A DNA stretch of 64,000 nucleotides from Mycobacterium sp. GA-2829 (GTDB lineage Bacteria > Actinomycetota > Actinomycetes > Mycobacteriales > Mycobacteriaceae), in NCBI RefSeq assembly GCF_001499965.1, contig NZ_LQIT01000027.1, positions 1-64,000 on the forward strand, given 5' to 3'. Within the stretch, counting starts at the first letter, position 1; every line of letters begins with the position of its first letter. Shown here piece by piece: positions 35,618-43,100 of the stretch. The position numbers and the translations under genes were made by a program. The notes under the pieces were generated by a model. The model saw only the letters and a list, made by a program, of their open reading frames with translations, searched no databases and was not told where the DNA came from.

Positions 35618-36618
35618 GCAAGCTCGCCGACATCAAGGCCAAGTGGGCGAAGACGTCGCCGTTCCAGGTGCTGCCCCACATTGACTGGGCGCAGCAGAAA
35701 CCCACCTACCAGGATGCGCAGCCCGCACTGATCGACGATGCGCTGGCCCGTGCGAAGGTCAGGCCCAGCGGTAACTGGTATCCGTTCGCCGCGAGCGACA
35801 CCATCCGCCGCAAACCGCTGGGCACCTCGGTCGCCGGGGTCGAGATCGTGGCATGGCGGGGCACCGGCGGTGAGCTGCACGTCGGTCCGGCGAGCTGTCC
35901 GCATCTGGGTGCCGACCTGTCGACCGGCACCGTGGACTGCGGGACGTTGATCTGCCCGTGGCACGGGCTGCGGCTGTCCGGGGAGCGGCGGGAGTTCGGC
36001 TGGAAACCGTTGCCCGCCTTCGACGACGGGGTGTTGTCGTGGGTGCGGCTGGACCGGGTCGGCGGCGAGGAGCCGACCGACCGTCCGATCATCCCGGCGC
36101 GGCCCCCGGAACCCACGCTGTCGGCGGTCACCCGGCTGGTCGGGGTGTGCGAACCCGACGACGTCATCGCCAACCGGCTCGACCCGTGGCACGGCGCCTG
36201 GTTCCACCCGTACTCGTTCAGCCGTCTCGAGGTGATCAGCGCACCGCCGTCCGGGGCGATCCCCGAGGCCGAGGACCGGTTCCTGGTGGCGGTGACATTC
36301 CACATCGGACGCCTGGGTGTGCCGGTGATCGCGGAGTTCATCGCGCCCGAACCCCGCACGATCGTCATGCGGATCATCGACGGCGAGGGGGCGGGCAGCG
36401 TGGTCGAGACCCATGCCACCCCGGTCGGGCCGGGACCCGACGGCCGGCCACGCACCGCGGTGATCGAGGCCGTCGTCGCGCATTCGGATCGGCCGCGGTT
36501 CGGCTACGGCCGCAAGGTCGCGCCGCTGATCACCCCGCTGATGCGGCATGCGGCCACGCGGCTGTGGCGCGACGATCTGGCGTACGCGGAGCGCCGCTAC
36601 GCGGTCCGCACCCGCTGA
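35614..36618 (+). CDS. Rieske oxygenase-like protein (DUF5914), last gene of the carotenoid operon
   Basis: The protein has 334 residues. The Rieske [2Fe-2S] ligands are Cys95, His97, Cys114 and His117 (Cys-Pro-His-x16-Cys-Pro-Trp-His). The C-terminal region, which I recall being called DUF5914, contains Asn-Arg-Leu-Asp-Pro-Trp-His-Gly-Ala-Trp-Phe-His (187-198); this gives the Asp-x2-His-x4-His spacing (Asp190, His193, His198) of the mononuclear iron site in Rieske oxygenases. It is therefore probably an active oxygenase, acting on the carotenoid made by the operon. Reductase and ferredoxin partners are not encoded nearby. The 4-base overlap with crtU shows it belongs to the pathway. Confidence 0.82.
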   Translation: MSKLADIKAKWAKTSPFQVLPHIDWAQQKPTYQDAQPALIDDALARAKVRPSGNWYPFAASDTIRRKPLGTSVAGVEIVAWRGTGGELHVGPASCPHLGADLSTGTVDCGTLICPWHGLRLSGERREFGWKPLPAFDDGVLSWVRLDRVGGEEPTDRPIIPARPPEPTLSAVTRLVGVCEPDDVIANRLDPWHGAWFHPYSFSRLEVISAPPSGAIPEAEDRFLVAVTFHIGRLGVPVIAEFIAPEPRTIVMRIIDGEGAGSVVETHATPVGPGPDGRPRTAVIEAVVAHSDRPRFGYGRKVAPLITPLMRHAATRLWRDDLAYAERRYAVRTR

Positions 36619-36635
36619 TCTCTCTCTCCCCCCGC

Positions 36636-38069
36636 TCAGCTCCCCGAATGTGCTTGCGGCAACGCCATGTCGACCGTCCCGGTCTCGCTGAACCCGGCCG
36701 CACGGCGTATCCGTACGAAGGCGCGGACCATGGCGTCGGTCGCCTCGTGGGTGTCCGCGAGCGTTTCCCCGTCGGTGAGCACCGAGAAGTTCAGTTGGTC
36801 GACGTAGCTCCACACCGTGACGTTCATGGCGCTGCCCGCCGCCAGCGGACCCACCGAGTAGATCTCGGTCACCACCGCTCCGGCGATGCGGCCGCGGCGG
36901 CGAGGCCCGGGCACGTTCGAGACGATCACGTTGAACAGGAGATTGGGCGCCCTGCGCCTGGCGGTCCATGCGAAGACGGTCCGCAGCGCGAACGGGGGCA
37001 CGTACTCCAGCCAGCGCCCGACCGTTCCGGGCCCGAGCAGCTCGTGGTCCTCCTTGGCGGCGCGTGTCCCGAGCGCGGTCACGCGAACCTGCTCGAGAGG
37101 GTCGGCGATGTGCACCGGCAGGGACACCAGCATGGTGCTCAGCGCATTGCCGGCGATCCGGTGCCTCGAGACGTCCGTCGCGGCCGGCACCGAGGCGATG
37201 ACCGGTGCGTCGGCGTGACCGTCGTGCCTCAGCAGCAGTTCTCGCAGCCCGCCGGCCGCGGTCGCCAACACCAGGTCGTTGATGGTCACCCCGAGACGCT
37301 TACTGGTCTCCTTGGCTGCGGCCAGCGGCAGAGTGGCACTCGCGAAGCCGCGTGCCGGTGACAGCTTGTGGTTCAGGAAGGTCGGTGGCGGATTGAACTG
37401 AGAGGCCAGGTCGGGGTGGTGGCGGCGCTGCCGCGACCGGCGTCCCACCCGGTAGATCCCGAGCGCACCGTCCCTGACGACGGCGGGCAGCTCGGTCAGC
37501 TTCTGCGCGTGGTCGCGGACCGCTCCGCGGAGCAGCGTCACCGCCGACGGGCGGGCACCCGTGCGGTCCGGTTCACCGTCACCGGGCACGGTGTCCGGCC
37601 ACTCCATCGCACGCGCCATCAGGTTCGCCGACGCCACACCGTCGGCAAGCGCATGGTGGACCTTCCCGATGACCGCTATCCGGCCGTGCGCAAGCCCCTC
37701 GGCGTAGTACAGCTCCCACAGGGGTCGGCTGCGATCCAGTGCGGTGCTTGCGATCTGACCGATCAGCTCGTCGAGTTCCCGTCGTCCACCCGGAGCGGCC
37801 ACCCGGGTCCGCCGGACGTGATAGGCGAAGTCGACGGCGACGTCCTCCCGCCACATCGGGCGGTGCAGACGCAGCGGAACGTCGACCAACTCGTAGCGCA
37901 GCGGATCCAGCAGATGCATCCGGTTGCGCAGGGTTTCGCAGAAGACCTCGAAGCTCACCTCGCCCTCGAACTCCGACGTGTCGACGACGGCGATCTTCAG
38001 CGTGTGCTGGTGCACGTTCGGCGTTTCGCTGTTCAGCAGCAGGACGTCCCAGCCGCTGAGCCGTTTCAT
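36636..38069 (-). CDS. Wax ester synthase/diacylglycerol acyltransferase (WS/DGAT) family
   Basis: The protein has 477 residues. The acyltransferase active site is His-His-Ala-Leu-Ala-Asp-Gly (138-144). The family uses acyl-CoA to esterify long alcohols or diacylglycerol for storage lipid; some members have other acceptors. The C-terminal domain has the conserved Asn-Val-Pro-Gly-Pro (about 400). It is convergent with the carotenoid operon, and its start overlaps the stop of the upstream hydrolase gene by four bases (ATGA), so the two are made together. Confidence 0.9.
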   Translation of the reverse strand: MKRLSGWDVLLLNSETPNVHQHTLKIAVVDTSEFEGEVSFEVFCETLRNRMHLLDPLRYELVDVPLRLHRPMWREDVAVDFAYHVRRTRVAAPGGRRELDELIGQIASTALDRSRPLWELYYAEGLAHGRIAVIGKVHHALADGVASANLMARAMEWPDTVPGDGEPDRTGARPSAVTLLRGAVRDHAQKLTELPAVVRDGALGIYRVGRRSRQRRHHPDLASQFNPPPTFLNHKLSPARGFASATLPLAAAKETSKRLGVTINDLVLATAAGGLRELLLRHDGHADAPVIASVPAATDVSRHRIAGNALSTMLVSLPVHIADPLEQVRVTALGTRAAKEDHELLGPGTVGRWLEYVPPFALRTVFAWTARRRAPNLLFNVIVSNVPGPRRRGRIAGAVVTEIYSVGPLAAGSAMNVTVWSYVDQLNFSVLTDGETLADTHEATDAMVRAFVRIRRAAGFSETGTVDMALPQAHSGS

Positions 38070-38938
38070 GATGCGGCAGCGGCGATCACGCGGTCGTGCA
38101 CCGAGCTGATCGCCTCGGCCAGGGCGGGCACGAACTTGGCGGACTGCAGCGTGCAGCTGGCGTGGCCGGCATCGACCGGCACGGCGACGGCTTCGGGTAT
38201 CCGATCGGCCAGCCAGCGCTGGCGTCCTGTGCCGAATGCGCGGTCGCGCATCGTGATCACCACCGCGGTCGGCACGTCGATCTCTGGTATCCACGGCCGT
38301 GAGTCGAACCGGGTGATCTCGGCTATGGCGCGGGTGATCGCACCGGGGCTGGTGCTGCGGAACTGGTCGAGCAACCACTGCGGCACCCCGAAGACACCGT
38401 CGGCCGCCGCGCACACCGGCGTACCCGACGGCCCCCGCAGTGGCGGGCTGAACGCGTCGATCAACGCCGCGAAGATGCCGGTGGCCAGCCGCTCGTACGC
38501 GGCACGGGAGACAGCCGCGGCCGCCGCGCACAACACCAGTCCGTCGACCCGGCCGGGGTGGCGTCGCCAGATCAATTGCGCGACAAGCGAACCCATCGAA
38601 TACCCGACCGGCACGAACGTTCGGATTCCGAGCGCGTCGGCTAGTGCGGCGGCGTCGTCGGCGCAGTCCTCGAGGAGAAATCGGGAGGATGGGATGCCGC
38701 TCCCATGACACCGCTGGTCGAACACCACCACCCGACCGAACTGCTTGACCACGTCGAGCGCCGGATACCACGTCATCAGCCCCGTACAGGCCACCGAGTG
38801 CAGCAGGAGATAGGTGGGGCCGTCCTGCGGACCGGAGTCGTGCACATACGTGCTGCCCCTGCCAGGTAGGTCGACGGTTCGCCCCGGGGGCAGCTCACCG
38901 ACAGCGGCCAGCGCCGGAATACCCGGGAGTCTCGGCAT
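38066..38938 (-). CDS. Alpha/beta-fold hydrolase
   Basis: The protein has 290 residues. The nucleophile is Ser114 in Gly-Tyr-Ser-Met-Gly; the acid is probably Asp in Met-Arg-Asp-Arg-Ala (about 232) and the base His in Ala-Gly-His-Ala-Ser (about 258). The fold is typical of esterases or lipases. Coupled to the WS/DGAT gene, it may act on the same lipid ester pool. Substrate unknown. Confidence 0.87.
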   Translation of the reverse strand: MPRLPGIPALAAVGELPPGRTVDLPGRGSTYVHDSGPQDGPTYLLLHSVACTGLMTWYPALDVVKQFGRVVVFDQRCHGSGIPSSRFLLEDCADDAAALADALGIRTFVPVGYSMGSLVAQLIWRRHPGRVDGLVLCAAAAAVSRAAYERLATGIFAALIDAFSPPLRGPSGTPVCAAADGVFGVPQWLLDQFRSTSPGAITRAIAEITRFDSRPWIPEIDVPTAVVITMRDRAFGTGRQRWLADRIPEAVAVPVDAGHASCTLQSAKFVPALAEAISSVHDRVIAAAAS

Positions 38939-39018
38939 GGTCAGCCCCGATCGGCGCCGGTGGTCGTCGTGCCGCCATTACAGCACGCGAATCAAGACCA
39001 AACCAGGTTCGACCGCAG

Positions 39019-39399
39019 TTACGGACGCTCACCGACGGTGACGGTCGCCTTGTCCGGGTAGAACGCCACGTGCCCGGCGATCGGGGCGACCGCCGGATAG
39101 GGCTGCGGGTACGTCCAGATCACGTCCTCGACGGTCTCCCCGGCGGCGGTGACGTGGTAGTACGACGCGTCGCCCTTGTACGGGCAGTACGTTGTGGTGT
39201 CGCTGCACACCAGCGCCGACTCGACGACGTCGGCCAACGGAATGTACTGCACTGCCGGATAATTCGACTCCTGCAGGGTCAGCGCACTGTCGGTCTCGGC
39301 GATCACGGTGCCGTTCACCTCGACGTGGACGTGCCTGCCGGTGGGCGTGACGGTGATCGGATGTTCGGTGGTCGGTTCGAGAACTGGTCGCCCGGACAT
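39019..39399 (-). CDS. DUF427 protein
   Basis: The protein has 126 residues and one DUF427 domain with the family block Thr-Tyr-Cys-Pro-Tyr-Lys-Gly-Asp-Ala-Ser-Tyr-Tyr (about 68-79) followed by Trp-Thr-Tyr-Pro. DUF427 has no established activity. The ATG at 39399 has a strong GAGGAGG six bases upstream, so upstream in-frame starts are rejected. A second, two-domain DUF427 protein lies at 55476. Confidence 0.87.
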   Translation of the reverse strand: MSGRPVLEPTTEHPITVTPTGRHVHVEVNGTVIAETDSALTLQESNYPAVQYIPLADVVESALVCSDTTTYCPYKGDASYYHVTAAGETVEDVIWTYPQPYPAVAPIAGHVAFYPDKATVTVGERP

Positions 39400-39475
39400 G
39401 ACGGACCTCCTCAGGTCGAGTTGTCGCAGCCACTTCAACATCGCGTTCACCGCCGTTCATCCGCACTCCCCCGTC

Positions 39476-39538
39476 CGCGAGCGTGCGTGTCTGCACACGA
39501 CACGCCGAGAAAAGTGCAGCACTCTGCGCACGCTCGCG
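39476..39538. repeat. Palindromic intergenic element
   Basis: CGCGAGCGTGCG (39476-39487) and CGCACGCTCGCG (39527-39538) are perfect 12-base inverted repeats around 39 bases. A nested CTGCAC (39491-39496) / GTGCAG (39514-39519) lies inside. It sits between the DUF427 gene and the flavoenzyme gene on the same strand. It resembles a dispersed REP-like unit. Confidence 0.7.
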
Positions 39539-39565
39539 CAATGCCGAGCGTGCAATGCCGAGCGT
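39538..39565. repeat. Two tandem copies of a 14-base unit
   Basis: GCAATGCCGAGCGT occurs at 39538-39551 and again at 39552-39565, without mismatch. The second copy ends on the first base of the flavoenzyme stop codon (read on the minus strand), and the first copy abuts the palindromic element. Confidence 0.9.
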
Positions 39566-40935
39566 CAGGGCCGCCCGGTGATCCGGTCGGCGATCCTGGC
39601 GATCGGCGACGTGGTGGCCCGCCCACGCTCCTCGAGCCGGTCGGCCAGCCGGTAGGCGAGGTAGAGCCCGCGCACGCCGAGCCAGCGCAGCGGTTCGGGT
39701 TCCCACCCCCGCGACCGGTGTCCGACCCACGGCAGTTCGGTGAGCGGCGTCGACCGGTCGAGCACCAGATCGGCGAGCGTGCGCCCGGCCAGGTTGGTCG
39801 CCGTGACGCCGTGGCCGACATACCCGCCGGCCCAGCCCAACCCGCTCGCCCGGTCCAGGGTGACGGTGGACTCCCAGTCCCGCGGCACCGCAAGCACACC
39901 GCACCAGCCGTGGTCGATCGGCACGTCGCGGATCTGCGGGAGCAGCGAATGCAGAACGGCGGTGAGCGCGGTGATCGTCCGCTCCGGGACCCGGCCGTCG
40001 TCGTCGGTCCGGGACGCGTACCGGTACGGCACGCTGCGCCCGCCGATCGCGATGCGGTTGTCCACGGTGCGCTGGGCGTAGAAGAACCCGTGGGCGGTGT
40101 CGCCCGCGGTCTCATAGCCGGCCCAGCCGATGGTGGCCCACCGGTCGTCGGGGATCGGCGCGGTGACGACCATCGAACTGTTCATCGGCAGCCACCGGCG
40201 GCGCAGCCCAGGCAACCCGGCGGTGAACCCCTCGGTGGCGCGCAGCACGATCGGCGCCCGCACGGTGCCGTGCGGGGTGCGGGCCAGGCCGGGGCTGATC
40301 GCGGTCACCGGGGACTGTTCGTAGATCGGCACACCGAGCCGCTCGACGGCCTCGGCGAGCCCCCGGACCAGCCGGGCGGGTTGGATGCGTGCGCAGTTCG
40401 GGTTGTGATACGCCGACACCACCCCGTCGAACCGGATACGTTCTGCCGCTTCGGCTTTCGTCAACGCAGTGACGCCGTCGACCTGCCAGTACCGCTCCTC
40501 GTCGAGTTCGGCCGCGAGCCGGGCGGCCTGTGCGGCGTTGCGCGCGATCTCGAGGTTGCCGCCCTTGACGATGCCGGCGTCGATCCCTTCGGCGGCGGCG
40601 ACGGCGGCCACCTCGTCGACGGCGTCGTTGAGCGCGCGCTGCCAGGCCAGCACACCGTCGCGGCCGTACTGTTCGGCCATCGCACGCCGGTCACCGGGCA
40701 CCAGCCCCGACAGCCACCCGCCGTTGCGCCCGGATGCGCCGAAACCCGCGAAGCGGGCCTCGAGGATGACGATCCGCAGCGACGGGTCGGCGCGTTTGAG
40801 GTAGTAGGCGGTCCACAGCCCGGTGTAGCCGGCGCCGACGATGCAGACGTCGGCGTTCCTGTCGCCGGGCAACGCGGCCCTGCAGGGCGGTAGCGCGTCG
40901 AACCAGTGAGACACCTGACCGTTGAGCGTGGGCAC
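39565..40935 (-). CDS. FAD-dependent amine/amino-acid oxidase (DAO family)
   Basis: The protein has 456 residues. The N-terminal FAD motif is Val-Gly-Ala-Gly-Tyr-Thr-Gly-Leu-Trp (about 33-41), followed by Ser-Gly-Arg-Asn-Gly-Gly-Trp (about 68-74), as in gamma-glutamylputrescine oxidoreductase (PuuB/OrdL) enzymes. It probably oxidises an amine or N-alkyl amino acid. Start GTG at 40935. It stands alone, divergent from the next gene, so the substrate is not indicated by context. Confidence 0.85.
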   Translation of the reverse strand: MPTLNGQVSHWFDALPPCRAALPGDRNADVCIVGAGYTGLWTAYYLKRADPSLRIVILEARFAGFGASGRNGGWLSGLVPGDRRAMAEQYGRDGVLAWQRALNDAVDEVAAVAAAEGIDAGIVKGGNLEIARNAAQAARLAAELDEERYWQVDGVTALTKAEAAERIRFDGVVSAYHNPNCARIQPARLVRGLAEAVERLGVPIYEQSPVTAISPGLARTPHGTVRAPIVLRATEGFTAGLPGLRRRWLPMNSSMVVTAPIPDDRWATIGWAGYETAGDTAHGFFYAQRTVDNRIAIGGRSVPYRYASRTDDDGRVPERTITALTAVLHSLLPQIRDVPIDHGWCGVLAVPRDWESTVTLDRASGLGWAGGYVGHGVTATNLAGRTLADLVLDRSTPLTELPWVGHRSRGWEPEPLRWLGVRGLYLAYRLADRLEERGRATTSPIARIADRITGRP

Positions 40936-41031
40936 CGGATGATTCTGGCATTCAGGCTTGCGGGCCCGAGTGTGTCTGAAATCGCCCGGCGCGAAGTTGG
41001 CTTATCGGTCTCGTCGCGAGACCATGGAAAC

Positions 41032-41640
41032 ATGCCCGTAACAATTGCTCAGCAAAGGGCGTTCGCCCGGCTACGGTGCACCCTGCGTCGACTGGCGGGC
41101 GGTCCGCTGGTGCGGTTCGTCGACCGCGTGGAGGCGTGCGCCGCGGTGACCGCCGCCGCGCTGCTCGTCGTGGCGGCCCTCTTCGCGGTGCAGGTGTCGG
41201 ACGCCGTGCGTGCCGATCAGGCGGAAGCCGCCGACGTCGAGGCCGCCCAGCGCCATCCGGTCGATGCGATCGCCCTCGAGCGGGCCAAGGCGACCCCACA
41301 GCGGACCGTCACGAAGTTCACGGTGCGCGTGCAGTGGTTCGCGAACGGCACCACTCGCGAGAAGGTCGTCGACGCGCAGGGTCCGGTCAAGGCCGGTGAC
41401 CGCGTAGGCATCTGGGTCGACGCGCGGGGCGATGCGGTGTCCCCGCCCCGAGGCGACGCCGACATCCGGTCCGCCGGCGTGGGTGCGGGTTTCGGCGTGT
41501 GGGGGCTGTGCGCGCTGGTGGTCGCCGGCGCCCTTGCCGCGCTCCGCCGGTCGCTGAACCGGGTGCGCGCCCGCGGCTGGGACCGCGATCTGGTCCTGCT
41601 CGTCGGCAACGGCGGTGGCTCGACGGCGAACAATCCGTAA
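41032..41640 (+). CDS. Rv1733c-like two-helix membrane protein
   Basis: The protein has 202 residues with two membrane helices (about 36-60 and 146-168) that flank an external domain of about 85 residues. This layout and the conserved Arg-Val-Glu positions resemble the mycobacterial Rv1733c family, one member of which belongs to the DosR dormancy regulon. No function is known. I see no DosR box immediately upstream. The ATG at 41032 is chosen for the homologous N terminus. A very strong hairpin follows. Confidence 0.75.
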   Translation: MPVTIAQQRAFARLRCTLRRLAGGPLVRFVDRVEACAAVTAAALLVVAALFAVQVSDAVRADQAEAADVEAAQRHPVDAIALERAKATPQRTVTKFTVRVQWFANGTTREKVVDAQGPVKAGDRVGIWVDARGDAVSPPRGDADIRSAGVGAGFGVWGLCALVVAGALAALRRSLNRVRARGWDRDLVLLVGNGGGSTANNP

Positions 41641-41648
41641 CGGCCGAC

Positions 41649-41690
41649 AACACGAAGGGGTGCCCCGGGATCGGGGCGCCCCTTCGTGTT
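41649..41690. terminator. Bidirectional hairpin terminator
   Basis: AACACGAAGGGGTGCCCC (41649-41666) pairs over 18 bases with 41673-41690 with one G-T wobble and a 6-base loop. It separates two convergent genes and ends in GTGTT on one side and has AACAC on the other, so it can serve both. Confidence 0.85.
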
Positions 41691-41696
41691 GAGTGT

Positions 41697-41945
41697 TCAG
41701 CGGACGGTGACGTAGACGACGCGGTCGTCGTTGTCGTAGCGCACCGACACGATCTTGGACTGGTCGAGCGGCTTGACCATGCCCTGATGGTTCACCCGTA
41801 CCGAGTAGCCACGGTCATCCAGCTGCGCGATCGCGTTCTGGGCGTTGCCCGGGCCGGCCGGGGCGGCCTGCGCAGGGGCGGCCAGGCCCAGGAACCCGGT
41901 GGCGACGGCGCCGGCGACGATGGTGGCGAATCCGAACTTGTTCAT
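41697..41945 (-). CDS. Small exported protein, copy A of a paralogous pair
   Basis: The protein has 82 residues: a signal peptide to Ala-Gln-Ala (about residue 27), then a mature domain of about 55 residues. The mature part (Ala-Gln-Asn-Ala-Ile-x-Gln-Leu-Asp-Asp-Arg-Gly-Tyr, then a hydrophobic end) recalls a PASTA-like or other small beta fold, but I do not assign it. It differs from the copy at 53716 at only 8 of 82 residues. AGAGGA precedes the ATG at 41945. Its upstream region shares sequence blocks with that of copy B. Confidence 0.82.
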   Translation of the reverse strand: MNKFGFATIVAGAVATGFLGLAAPAQAAPAGPGNAQNAIAQLDDRGYSVRVNHQGMVKPLDQSKIVSVRYDNDDRVVYVTVR

Positions 41946-42033
41946 TTCCGTTCCTCTTTCTCGTCTTCGGTCGGGAGGGCTTCTCGGCCGTTCTGATGGC
42001 TTGAACCAGCAGGTCAGGGCGGTGATTCCGGAT

Positions 42034-42064
42034 GGCAGTGATTGACCGATCGGTGGCAGGATGT
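42034..42064 (-). promoter_or_regulatory. Upstream block shared with the copy B gene
   Basis: Read on the minus strand this begins ACATCCTGCCAC, then contains GTCAATCA and CTGCC. The same elements in the same order occur at 53532-53562 upstream of the paralogous gene. It probably contains the promoter or a regulator site common to both copies. Confidence 0.55.
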
Positions 42065-42149
42065 TGTCGTCATTGCCGGTACTGCCACGAAAGGCGGCCT
42101 TGTCGGACCCCGCGCGCATGCTGTGGGCAACCACGAGGAAGGGGCGAAG

Positions 42150-42647
42150 ATGTGCTGGCTCTGCGATCACCCGGAGGCGTCTCGGAAGGAATACCTCGAC
42201 TACATCTACGACATATCCGTGCGCAACGGCTGGGCCATCCAATACGTCGAGGCCGAGCCCACACCGTGGGCCTACACCATCGGGCTCCACGAGTGCGGGC
42301 TGCCGGAACTGCTCATCACCGCCGTGGACACCGACCGCGCCCGGCTGGTTCTGAATACGGTGGCGCGCTACTGCATCGAGTACGACGGCACGGTGTTACC
42401 GGGTGACACCATGGGGCTGCCGGATCAGCTGCTCGAATTCGTCGAGGTCGCCGAACCCCACGCGCACATGGGCGTGGCGGTCGAGATCTACGGGCCGGAC
42501 GTGACGGCGCTGCAGCTGGTGTGGGCCGACGAGGCGTACGAGTTTCCGTGGTCGCCGCTGTTCAACCCCGGCGGTGTGCGGCAGCCGGTGCTGGGGGTGC
42601 GGGAGACGCGGTGTCCGCTGCACCGGTCGCCCCGCGGCCGTCGTTGA
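42150..42647 (+). CDS. DUF4262 protein
   Basis: The protein has 165 residues and begins Met-Cys-Trp-Leu-Cys-Asp-His-Pro, a Cys-x2-Cys start that is characteristic of actinobacterial DUF4262 proteins. The block Tyr-Thr-Ile-Gly-Leu-His-Glu-Cys-Gly-Leu-Pro-Glu-Leu (about 42-54) is the domain core. The function is unknown. The ATG at 42150, behind GAAGGGGCGAAG, is preferred over an upstream ATG at 42042 that would add 36 residues of poor coding character. Confidence 0.82.
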   Translation: MCWLCDHPEASRKEYLDYIYDISVRNGWAIQYVEAEPTPWAYTIGLHECGLPELLITAVDTDRARLVLNTVARYCIEYDGTVLPGDTMGLPDQLLEFVEVAEPHAHMGVAVEIYGPDVTALQLVWADEAYEFPWSPLFNPGGVRQPVLGVRETRCPLHRSPRGRR

Positions 42648-42702
42648 CTCTGCGCTCCGGGCGGCGTCTTCTCGACCTTCCGCGCCCTCACCGAAGACTC
42701 AA
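42646..42702. repeat. Degenerate palindromic unit after the DUF4262 gene
   Basis: GACTCTGCGCTC (42646-42657) begins inside the DUF4262 stop codon and is identical to the left arm of the hairpin at 49069. On the right, AGACTCAAC (around 42694-42702) is an imperfect inverse of the left GTTGACTCT. It lies between convergent genes. Confidence 0.4.
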
Positions 42703-42714
42703 CGGGAGCGACGA

Positions 42715-43098
42715 CTACGGGGCGATCCGCAGATACAGGAACTCCGAGACGTTCGCGACACGCAGGATGGAGCGGACCGGGAATCTCGGCATCTCGGCGC
42801 GATCCTCATCGACGTAGAGCTGCGGGTCGGTCAACGTGTAATGCCTGCGCCGCGTGATGAGTTCGCAGCCGCCCGCCGCGACGACGTTACGCACCCAGTC
42901 CGCACCCGACCCGTAGGTGAGCGCGAACACGAACCCGTCCCGGCGGCGGAAGAGGTTGACCGGCGTGCGGAACTCCCGACCGGACTTCCGGCCGTGGTGC
43001 ACGACCATGCCGAACCCCGGCAGCCACGGCGCGATGAACTTGACCACGCGGTTGAGGCCGACGCGGTTGGCCCGGGCAAGCCATCGGGGCGCTGGCAT
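42715..43098 (-). CDS. Deazaflavin (F420)-dependent nitroreductase family protein
   Basis: The protein has 127 residues and is a Ddn/FDR-A-type split beta-barrel protein. The block His-His-Gly-Arg-Lys-Ser-Gly-Arg-Glu-Phe-Arg-Thr-Pro-Val (about 34-47) is the F420 phosphate-binding signature, followed by Tyr-Gly-Ser-Gly-Ala-Asp-Trp-Val-Arg-Asn (about 62-71). These enzymes reduce quinones, enones or nitro drugs with reduced F420. It is the last gene of a three-gene operon behind a KstR-type palindrome. Confidence 0.9.
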   Translation of the reverse strand: MPAPRWLARANRVGLNRVVKFIAPWLPGFGMVVHHGRKSGREFRTPVNLFRRRDGFVFALTYGSGADWVRNVVAAGGCELITRRRHYTLTDPQLYVDEDRAEMPRFPVRSILRVANVSEFLYLRIAP

Positions 43099-43100
43099 GT

